The notes beneath the pieces are model-generated. The model did no database searches. It had not been told where the DNA came from and saw only the letters and a list, made by a program, of their open reading frames with translations. A program made the position numbers and the translations under genes. Shown here one piece after another: positions 17,987-24,725 of a DNA stretch of 57,242 nt. The stretch covers positions 1-57,242 of the forward strand of contig NZ_JAAFZA010000042.1 in NCBI RefSeq assembly GCF_015356865.1, read 5' to 3'. Origin of the DNA: Catenulispora pinisilvae. GTDB lineage: Bacteria; Actinomycetota; Actinomycetes; Streptomycetales; Catenulisporaceae. The stretch's first letter is position 1, and the number at the start of each line of letters is the position of its first letter.

Positions 17987-18594
17987 GCCACCGCGATCTT
18001 GTAGTGGAGGGTCTCATCGCTGCCGGTGAGCGAGACCCACACGTAGTCGGCTTGGGGGTTGACGGGCATGCTGACGACGGCGCTCAACGCCTGACCGTCC
18101 CACTTGAGGTCGGCGCTCTGGCTGTCGTCGACCCGGCCTTTGGCGTCGACCGTCCACACTCGGACGCTGTAGGCGTCCGTGCTGGTGTCGACGGCGTGCA
18201 CACTCACCGGCACGGTCAGGACGGTGCTGTCGACCCGCGGCGGTGAGGTGAAGTAGAGGGCTGTGTACGGCTGCGGTAGCCGGGTGAAGGAGTTTCGCAG
18301 CTCGGTGCGGATCGGCGGCAGCGCGAGCAGGACGCCGACGGCTGCGACGCCCGCCGCGCTCATCGTGAGCCGTCGGCGCTGCCGTGTGAGCAGGGACCGG
18401 ATGGCGGACGATGACCGCGGTGACTCGGCGTCGAGGTAGGGGACGGGGATGGTGTTGGCGTTCGGGCCGGTATCAGGACCGGTATTCGGGTCAGCCGGCT
18501 CTGGGGTCGGCTGCGGCAGTGGCTTCCGGAATCGCGCCGCGAACAGCCGGGCGAACGCATCGCTCAGGCGGCCCTGCCGCTGCTGGGCTGGCAT
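17983..18594 (-). CDS. Single-pass membrane protein of the glycan locus (unknown function)
   Basis: This 203-residue protein is not one I recognise. It has a basic/proline-rich cytoplasmic N-terminal part of about 75 residues and one membrane segment (SAAGVAAVGVLLALPPI). The extracytoplasmic C-terminal domain of about 110 residues is rich in beta-type sequence (VDSTVLTVPVSVHAVDTSTDAYSVRVWTVDAKG). The topology suggests a bitopic assembly or co-polymerase-like factor. It overlaps the GT4 gene downstream by ATGA and the GT2 gene upstream by 31 bp. Proteins of this layout recur in actinobacterial exopolysaccharide loci, but I cannot name a family. Confidence 0.72.
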   Translation of the reverse strand: MPAQQRQGRLSDAFARLFAARFRKPLPQPTPEPADPNTGPDTGPNANTIPVPYLDAESPRSSSAIRSLLTRQRRRLTMSAAGVAAVGVLLALPPIRTELRNSFTRLPQPYTALYFTSPPRVDSTVLTVPVSVHAVDTSTDAYSVRVWTVDAKGRVDDSQSADLKWDGQALSAVVSMPVNPQADYVWVSLTGSDETLHYKIAVA

Positions 18595-19394
18595 CCCGGT
18601 GTTGCTCCTTCTGCCTCTGCCACGATCGCCGATGACACGTTCACCGAACGCATTACCGGGAGCAGATCGCGCTTGGCCTGGTCTTGGTGGGAATCGCCGG
18701 ACGCCGGGCCGTCGTGCCGGATCCGGTGGCCGAACTGTTGGGCCAGATTACGAACACCGTCGCGCACTGAGTTGAGCTTCACATCGCCGCCGCGCACCCG
18801 GTACTCGATGGTCGTCTCGGCCACTTTATAGCCAGCGAGCACCGCCGCGTTCTTGATCTCCTGGGAGAAGGCCATCCCCGGGGAGCGGACGTCCACCCCG
18901 GCCCAGACCCGCTGGTGGAAGACCCACATTCCGGACTGCGAGTCGCGGATGTCGTGCCGGAAGATGAGCCGGCTGAAGAAGCTCAGGATGTGGTTGGCCC
19001 AGAAGTGGGAGTGCTTCATGGCGCCGCGGTTGCCCGAGTGCAGGCGGTCGGTGGTCAGGAAGTCCGCGCCGGAGCTCTCCAGCTTGGCCAGCAGCTCCGG
19101 GAGGTAGTCGAACGGGTAGGTCCGGTCGGCGTCGCCGGAGGCGATCACCTCGCCCTCGGCGGCGGCGAAGCCGGCCTTGTAGGCGTTGCCGTAGCCCTGT
19201 TCGGGCTGGAACACGACCTGGGCGCCGCAGGCCCGCGCCAGCGCCCCGGTCCCGTCGCTGGAATTGTTGTCCACCACGACGATCTCGGTCGACCAGCCCA
19301 GGTCGGCCAACTGCGATACCGGTATGGAAGCGATTACCTCTTCTATGTTTCCAGCCTCGTTATATGCTGGAATTACAACCGACAGCGAACGCAT
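18564..19394 (-). CDS. Glycosyltransferase family 2 protein (dolichyl-phosphate mannose synthase-like)
   Basis: The 276-residue protein starts RSLSVVIPAYNEAGNIEEVI and continues VVVDNNSSDGTGALARACGA. The acidic metal motif is GDADRTYPFDYLPELL, matching the polyprenyl-phosphate sugar transferase group (DPM1/GtrB-like) without C-terminal membrane helices. The stretch RDSQSGMWVFHQRV is typical of this group (usually D-T-Q-C/S-G). Such enzymes load a sugar onto undecaprenyl phosphate, supplying GT-C transferases that act outside, possibly the polytopic protein at 14364 (inference). The C-terminal ~50 residues overlap the next gene's coding start and look unstructured. Confidence 0.9.
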   Translation of the reverse strand: MRSLSVVIPAYNEAGNIEEVIASIPVSQLADLGWSTEIVVVDNNSSDGTGALARACGAQVVFQPEQGYGNAYKAGFAAAEGEVIASGDADRTYPFDYLPELLAKLESSGADFLTTDRLHSGNRGAMKHSHFWANHILSFFSRLIFRHDIRDSQSGMWVFHQRVWAGVDVRSPGMAFSQEIKNAAVLAGYKVAETTIEYRVRGGDVKLNSVRDGVRNLAQQFGHRIRHDGPASGDSHQDQAKRDLLPVMRSVNVSSAIVAEAEGATPGCQPSSGRAA

Positions 19395-19587
19395 TCGAGT
19401 CCCCCCAAGGGAAAAGTCTGACGGTGGTACCCGCCGAGCCTTGCAGCCCGCATCGGCTCGTGGCGGAAGGTGTACGACAGCTTACGCGTGGTGCAGGTAT
19501 TCGGGGGGCGTGTGAAGGAAAGGATTCTGAGATAAAACACGGGTGATCGAATTCACCTCGGGCACCGTGTCGGCGTGCGCTCTGGAA

Positions 19588-20349
19588 TCAGTCGGTATTC
19601 CGGCCGGAAATCCGGCGGTGGAGCCGATACGTGTAGAGCATTTTGACAATGTGCTTCGATGTATGGCCTTGGCCGACGTAGATTCTCGGCAGGGCCTGCG
19701 GCCCCAGGGACAGCCGGGAGATGATCGCGCAGGCGTAGTCGTAACCGGCCTCGGCCACCGCCGAGCGGGCCGCGGCGTCCATCGACCCGTAGGCGTAGCA
19801 GTAGCCGCTCAACGGCTTCCCGACGAGGTCTGACAGCTTCCTGCGACTGTCCGCGACCTCCGTGCGCAGCACCTCCGGGTCCGCGCCGGCCAGGGCCACG
19901 TGCATCGCGCCGTGCGACCCGACCTCGAACCCGGCGTCGGCCCAGCGCCGGATCCCGGCCTCGTCCAGCAGCGGCCACGGGGTGCCCTCGTCCCACTCGT
20001 TCGCCCCGCCGATCCGGCCGGACAGAACGAAGGACGTCGCGGAGAAACCGAAGCTCTGCAAGATGGGCAGCGCGTGCTCGACGGCATCGGCGTATCCGTC
20101 GTCGAAGGTGAGACCGATCAGCCCGCGCGCCGACCCGGCGGCGCGGGCGGCGAGCAACTCGGCCACGGAGACGCCGCGCAGCCCGCGACGGCTCAACGCC
20201 GCCATCTGCTCTTCGAACCGCTCCGGGGTCACGGCCAGGTCGTTCGGGTCGTGCGGACGGACGCCGATCGAGTGGTACATCATGATCAACGGCAGGTGCG
20301 GCAGGCGCCGGCCTGATGGTGCCGAGTCGTGGGAAAGCGCTGCGGTCAT
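19588..20349 (-). CDS. Polysaccharide deacetylase (carbohydrate esterase 4)
   Basis: The protein is 253 residues from ATG 20349, which has GGAG about 11 nt upstream. A longer frame to 20547 adds 66 residues of non-family composition and I reject it. The NodB domain begins LPLIMMYHSIG, motif 1 is LTFDDGYAD (catalytic base and metal Asp), and motif 2 is GSHGAMH (the His-x3-His metal ligands). Later RIYVGQG and the C-terminal basic end follow. No signal peptide or membrane segment is evident, so the enzyme may be cytoplasmic or released by another route. It probably removes N- or O-acetyl groups from the glycan made by this locus. It is divergent from the ROK regulator and 193 bp upstream of the GT2 gene. 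Confidence 0.9.
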   Translation of the reverse strand: MTAALSHDSAPSGRRLPHLPLIMMYHSIGVRPHDPNDLAVTPERFEEQMAALSRRGLRGVSVAELLAARAAGSARGLIGLTFDDGYADAVEHALPILQSFGFSATSFVLSGRIGGANEWDEGTPWPLLDEAGIRRWADAGFEVGSHGAMHVALAGADPEVLRTEVADSRRKLSDLVGKPLSGYCYAYGSMDAAARSAVAEAGYDYACAIISRLSLGPQALPRIYVGQGHTSKHIVKMLYTYRLHRRISGRNTD

Positions 20350-20579
20350 TGGGTTTCCGACTCCAATACAAGTCGAAACGGCCGGTCTGCCAGTGGGCAG
20401 CATATGCCCCGGTACCTCGATCTCAGCAGCGTTCCACGGAAGAGGGCCGGGCTCATCCGGCCAGATCGTCAGATTCGTCGGCGCGGTCGAGGACCGATCG
20501 GTGTCGTCGCAGGCCCCTGACAGCGCGAAGTGGTCGCCGTGCGGCAAGGGCGGGCCGGTGGTTCCGCGAGTCGGCCGCG

Positions 20580-20616
20580 AATGTTGCGAGAGTGCCGGCG
20601 AAATGTTGCGAGAGTG
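20580..20616. promoter_or_regulatory. Direct repeat upstream of the ROK promoter, candidate regulator site
   Basis: The 15-mer aatgttgcgagagtg occurs twice, at 20580-20594 and 20602-20616, with starts 22 bp apart, close to two helical turns. The second copy ends two bases before the -35 hexamer. This is the usual placement for an activator site; the binding protein is unknown. Confidence 0.5.
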
Positions 20617-20618
20617 TG

Positions 20619-20647
20619 TTGACCGCGGTGATCATGGGTGCGATTAT
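20619..20647 (+). promoter_or_regulatory. Sigma-70-type promoter of the ROK regulator gene
   Basis: TTGACC at 20619-20624 and GATTAT at 20642-20647 are separated by 17 bp. Transcription would start near 20654, about 33 nt before the ATG at 20687. The hexamers match the housekeeping consensus better than anything else in this gap, whose remaining 230 bp show no gene. Confidence 0.6.
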
Positions 20648-20649
20648 TA

Positions 20650-20668
20650 GTTTGTCAACTTTACGAAC
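20650..20668. promoter_or_regulatory. ROK-type palindromic operator at the transcription start
   Basis: GTTTGTCAACTTTACGAAC is a 19-bp palindrome (GTTnGTnAA-n-TTnACnAAC) with 7 of 9 pairs complementary. It sits immediately after the -10 element, where a bound ROK repressor would block initiation. Autoregulation by the adjacent ROK protein is inferred. Confidence 0.6.
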
Positions 20669-20686
20669 GAACCCGACGGAGTCCTC

Positions 20687-21931
20687 ATGGCCGACCAGTC
20701 CTCGCGCCTGCTCAACGTGCGAGCGGTGATGGACCAGCTCCAGACCTCCGGGCCGCTGAGCCGGGCCGAGCTGGCGCGGCGGTGCCGCCTGTCGAAGCAG
20801 ACGGTCTCCGAGGTCGTCGCGCAGCTGGAGGCCGCCGGCTGGCTGCGGGCGACGGGGGAGAGCGTCATCGGCGGCGCCGGGCGCTCCGCCGCGCTGTACG
20901 AGGTCGATCCGGCCTCCGGGCTGGTCGTCGGCGTCGATCTGGGCGGGACCAAGATCCGGGCGGCGCTCGGCGACTTCGGCGGCGCGGTGCTGCGCGAGCA
21001 GACCGTCGCGACCGATCCGCGCGGCGGACACGTCGTCATCGACCAGATCGCCGAACTGGCGCGGGGCCTGGCCCAGGCCGAGGGCCTGGACGTCGGCCGG
21101 GTCGCCTGCCTGGCGCTCGGCAGCCCCGGCGCGCTCGACCGCCGTACCGGCGTCATGGCGTTCGCGCCGAACATCCCCTCCTTCGGCGACCTCGACGTCG
21201 CCGCCGAGCTCGGCGCCCGCCTCGGCGGGGTCACCACGGTCGTGGAGAACGACGTCAACGTCTCCGCGCTGGGCGAGCAGTGGGCCGGGCACGGACGCGG
21301 GCTCCAGGACTTCGTGGTGATCGCCGTCGGCACCGGTATCGGCATGGGCATCGTCGTCGGCGGCGAGCTGCGCACCGGGGCGACCGGGGCCGCCGGCGAG
21401 ATCGGCTACATGCCGATCGGCGCCGACCCGTTCGACCCGGCGAACCGCGCCAAGGGCCCGCTGGAGATGGCCACCGGCGGCGAGGCACTGGCCCGGCGGT
21501 ACGTCGCGCTCCAAGGCACCGCCGCCGCGGGCCCGGTCGCCGGCGATCGCCACCTGGTTCCGGCCGTCTTCGACGGCGCGGCGCGCGGCGACTGGCCGGC
21601 GATCGCCGCGCTGCACGACGAGGCCCGGGTGCTGGCCCTCGCGATCAGCGCCGTCGCGGCCGTCCTGGACCCCGAGCTCGTGGTCCTCGGCGGCGGCATC
21701 GGCGCGCGCGAGGAGCTGTTGCGACCGGTCCGAAGCGTGCTCGCGCAGCTGATGGCCCGGCCGGTCGAGGTCCGCGCGAGCGCCCTGGGAGATCGGGCCG
21801 GACTGTTGGGCGCGGTCGCCGTCGCGCTGCGGACCGCCCAGGAACAGCTCTTCGCCGCGCCCGCCCCCATAGGCATCACAGTGCCCGCCCCCGACCTCGA
21901 CCGCCTGTCCGCCGGCCGCCTGCCCGTCTGA
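20687..21931 (+). CDS. ROK-family transcriptional repressor
   Basis: The 414-residue protein has an N-terminal winged helix-turn-helix (residues ~15-70, PLSRAELARRCRLSKQTVSEVVAQLEAAGWL) joined to a sugar-kinase-like ROK domain. The ROK domain starts with the phosphate motif GVDLGGTKIRAALGD and has EIGYMPIG later. The zinc-binding Cys cluster seen in many ROK proteins (CxCGxxGC) is missing, since the region after EIGYMPIG has no cysteines. That argues against kinase activity and for altered ligand binding. It is the first gene of a likely operon with the PLP enzyme (15 bp downstream) and the APC permease, which it probably represses until its ligand appears. Confidence 0.92.
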   Translation: MADQSSRLLNVRAVMDQLQTSGPLSRAELARRCRLSKQTVSEVVAQLEAAGWLRATGESVIGGAGRSAALYEVDPASGLVVGVDLGGTKIRAALGDFGGAVLREQTVATDPRGGHVVIDQIAELARGLAQAEGLDVGRVACLALGSPGALDRRTGVMAFAPNIPSFGDLDVAAELGARLGGVTTVVENDVNVSALGEQWAGHGRGLQDFVVIAVGTGIGMGIVVGGELRTGATGAAGEIGYMPIGADPFDPANRAKGPLEMATGGEALARRYVALQGTAAAGPVAGDRHLVPAVFDGAARGDWPAIAALHDEARVLALAISAVAAVLDPELVVLGGGIGAREELLRPVRSVLAQLMARPVEVRASALGDRAGLLGAVAVALRTAQEQLFAAPAPIGITVPAPDLDRLSAGRLPV

Positions 21932-21946
21932 AAGGAGAGCCAGCAG

Positions 21947-23152
21947 ATGTTCCTCGACCTGCTCCGCCGCCGCAATCCCGCCTTCCTGGAAGCGGCGATC
22001 TCGCTGCACCAGAGCGGCGCTCTGCCGCCGAACACCTATGTCGTCGACCTGGACACGGTCCAGGCCAACGCGCGCCTGATCAAGGCCGAGGCCGACAAGT
22101 TCGGGCTCGAAGTGTTCGCGATGACCAAACAGCTCGGCCGCAACCCCGACGTCTGCCGGACGCTCCAGCGTGCGGGCCTGGACACGGTGGTCGCCGTCGA
22201 CATGCCCGACGCCCGCGCCACGAGCCGGGCCGGGATGCGGCTCGGCCACCTCGGGCATCTGGTCCAGGTCCCGCGCGGCCAGGCCGCCGAGGCCGCGGCT
22301 CTGGACCCCGCCAACTGGACCGTCTTCAGCGAGAACAAGGCGCGCGAGGCCGCGGCCGCGTCCCGGGCGCTCGGACGCGACCAGGCGCTGCTGGCGCGCG
22401 TCGTCGCGGCCGGCGACACGTTCTACCGGAGCCAGGAGGGCGGGTTCGTCATCGATGAGGGCCGTGACATCAACGAGATCGCAATGCTCTTCGACGCCCT
22501 GGACGGCGCGCATTTCGCCGGCATCACGACCTTCCCCGCGCTGCTGTTCGACGCGGCGGCGCGCACCGTCCAGCCGACGCCGAACCTGGAGACGCTGCAC
22601 CGGACCGTCGAGGCCCTGGCCAAGGCCGGACGCGAGGGGATCCGGGTCAACGCGCCGGGCACCACGTCGTCGGTGATGCTCGAAGCGCTCGCGAACGCCG
22701 GCGCCACCCAGGTCGAGCCCGGGCACGGGCTGACCGGCACGACGCCGCTGCACGCGACCCGGGACCTGCCGGAGGTCCCGGCCGTCGCCTACCTGTCCGA
22801 GGTCTCGCACCTGCACCGGGGCGAGGCGTGGGCGTTCGGCGGCGGGCTGTACGTGGACCCGGTGTTCCCGCCGTACCAGGCGCGGGCGCTCGTCTCGGGG
22901 TCGCCGACGGTCTCGGCGGACGCGCTCTACGACGTCGAGATCCCCGATCCGGCGACGATCGACTACTACGCGCCGATCGGCGGATTCCCCGAGGGCGCGA
23001 TCCGCGAGGGCGACACCGTCCTGTTCGGCTTCCGGATCCAGGCGTTCGTGACTCGCGCCTACGTCGCCGGCATCCGCGGCGTCGCGACCGGACGGCCCGA
23101 AGTGGCCGGTGTCTACGCCGCCGACGGATCGGCCGCCGACCTCCCGGGGTGA
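21947..23152 (+). CDS. YhfX-family PLP-dependent enzyme (alanine-racemase fold)
   Basis: The 401-residue protein resembles E. coli YhfX. It starts MFLDLLRRRNPAFLEAAISL, then YVVDLDTVQANARLIKAEAD, and the PLP lysine lies in VFAMTKQLGRNP (Lys61). Further barrel motifs are PGTTSSVMLEALANAGATQVEPGHGLTG in short pieces and AFGGGLY near residue 290. Members have an alanine-racemase N-terminal-like barrel and a C-terminal beta domain; the activity is not established. GGAGAG lies about 7 nt before the ATG. Its place between a ROK repressor and an amino acid permease suggests catabolism or racemisation of an imported amino compound (inference). Confidence 0.85.
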   Translation: MFLDLLRRRNPAFLEAAISLHQSGALPPNTYVVDLDTVQANARLIKAEADKFGLEVFAMTKQLGRNPDVCRTLQRAGLDTVVAVDMPDARATSRAGMRLGHLGHLVQVPRGQAAEAAALDPANWTVFSENKAREAAAASRALGRDQALLARVVAAGDTFYRSQEGGFVIDEGRDINEIAMLFDALDGAHFAGITTFPALLFDAAARTVQPTPNLETLHRTVEALAKAGREGIRVNAPGTTSSVMLEALANAGATQVEPGHGLTGTTPLHATRDLPEVPAVAYLSEVSHLHRGEAWAFGGGLYVDPVFPPYQARALVSGSPTVSADALYDVEIPDPATIDYYAPIGGFPEGAIREGDTVLFGFRIQAFVTRAYVAGIRGVATGRPEVAGVYAADGSAADLPG

Positions 23153-23221
23153 CCGCCCCGCCCACGTCACCTACGTCACCAGCCCACGCCACCCGCCGCG
23201 GCACCAGAAAGGACCGTCGTC

Positions 23222-24676
23222 ATGAGCGAAACCACCGCACCGGCCACCCCGTCGACCGGATCCGAAGCCGGCACCGGACCCGGCGGCCTGCGCCGCGGCG
23301 CCCTGAGCTCGATCGGCGCCGCGATCGTCGCCATGGCCTTCATGGGCCCGGCCACCAGCATCTTCTTCAACACGCCGCTGGCCGCGCAGAAATCCGGCTA
23401 CGCGATGCCGGTGGGCATCGCCCTGGCGATGCTCGCCTGCCTGATCATCGCCTCGACGATCGCGGCCTTCTCCCGCAAGCTGCCGGCCACCGGCTTCGCC
23501 TTCACCTTCACCACCCACGCGTTCGGCAAGGGCGCCGGCTTCCTGACCGGCTGGCTGCTGATCCTCGCCTACGCGGCGACCGGCCCGATGCTGTTCTCGG
23601 CGATCGGCGGGTTCGGCAGCCAGTTCCTGTCCACGCAGTTCCACTGGCATGTGAAGTGGGCGATCGTCAGCCTGGTGTTCGTCGCGGTGGTCTGGTTCAT
23701 CGCCTCGCGCGGCATCGGCCAGTCGACGAAGGCGGCCCTGATCTTCCTGACCCTGGAACTCGGAGTCCTGCTGGCCCTGTTCGGCACCGTCCTGGTCAAG
23801 GGCGGCGCGGGCGGGAACTCGCTGAGCATCCAGCCGTTCAACCCCGGGCATTCGCTGACCGGCCTGAGCGGCATCGGCTTCGCGATGCTGTGGGGCGTGC
23901 TGATGTTCGTCGGTTTCGAATCGGCCGGCACCCTGGCCGAGGAGACGCGCGACCCGCGTAAGGGCGTCCCCTTCGCGCTGTTCGCGGCGGTCCTGATGAT
24001 CGGCGTCGTCTACGTCCTGGCCGGCTACGTCGCCGCGATCGGCTTCGGCTCGCACGGCAGCGCGGACCTGGCCGGCGCCAGCGACCCGTGGACGACGATC
24101 TCGAACACGTTCTGGTCCGGCAAGGTGGCGTGGATCATCGCCCTGACGGTCATCAACAGCCAATTCGCCAACGTCCTGGCGGGGTCCACGGCCGGTATCA
24201 GGATGCTGTTCGCCCTCGGCCGCGAAGGCCTGCTGCCCCGCCTGCTCGGCCGGACGGACCGCAACGGCACCCCGCAGCACGCGACCGCCGTGTACATGAT
24301 CATGGCGACGGTCATCACCCTCACGCTGAGCTGGTGGCAGACCCCGATGGGCGCCTACGGACTGCTCGGCTCGGTCCTGGGCATCGCGATGATCCTGATC
24401 TACATCGCGATGAACATCGGCCTGATCCGCTACTACCTGCGCAGCCACCGCGACCAGTTCTCCTGGCTGCGGCACGGGGCGCTGCCGGCACTGGGCAGCC
24501 TCCTGATGCTCCTGCCGATCTACGGCCAGCTGTGGCCGATCCCGACCTGGCCCAGCAACGGCGTGCCGTACCTGATCCTGATCTGGCTCCTGGTCGGCGG
24601 CGGCTACTTCATAGTCGTACGACGCCGGACACCAGAGCGGATCGAGGCCATGGGCCGGGTCTGGGGCGCGGAATAG
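23222..24676 (+). CDS. APC-superfamily amino acid permease
   Basis: The 484-residue protein has twelve hydrophobic segments. The first helix carries SSIGAAIVAMAFMGPATSIFF, where APC transporters bind the substrate backbone, and helix 6 has LMFVGFESAGTLAEETRDPRKGVP, a hallmark of the family (FEG/S-A-x-L-x-E-E). AAAGGA precedes the ATG by a few bases. It follows the YhfX-like gene by 69 bp in the same direction and probably feeds it. The substrate is an amino acid or amine, not identifiable further. Confidence 0.92.
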   Translation: MSETTAPATPSTGSEAGTGPGGLRRGALSSIGAAIVAMAFMGPATSIFFNTPLAAQKSGYAMPVGIALAMLACLIIASTIAAFSRKLPATGFAFTFTTHAFGKGAGFLTGWLLILAYAATGPMLFSAIGGFGSQFLSTQFHWHVKWAIVSLVFVAVVWFIASRGIGQSTKAALIFLTLELGVLLALFGTVLVKGGAGGNSLSIQPFNPGHSLTGLSGIGFAMLWGVLMFVGFESAGTLAEETRDPRKGVPFALFAAVLMIGVVYVLAGYVAAIGFGSHGSADLAGASDPWTTISNTFWSGKVAWIIALTVINSQFANVLAGSTAGIRMLFALGREGLLPRLLGRTDRNGTPQHATAVYMIMATVITLTLSWWQTPMGAYGLLGSVLGIAMILIYIAMNIGLIRYYLRSHRDQFSWLRHGALPALGSLLMLLPIYGQLWPIPTWPSNGVPYLILIWLLVGGGYFIVVRRRTPERIEAMGRVWGAE

Positions 24677-24725
24677 TCGCCGCCGGAAGAGTTCTACGAG
24701 CTCTACGAGTTCTACGCTGGGCTGC

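Noticed and set aside
20453-23170. 905-codon open frame on the minus strand
   Set aside because: It lies opposite the ROK and YhfX-like genes, is rich in Arg/Gly/Asp/Val without motifs and is a GC-bias shadow of those genes.
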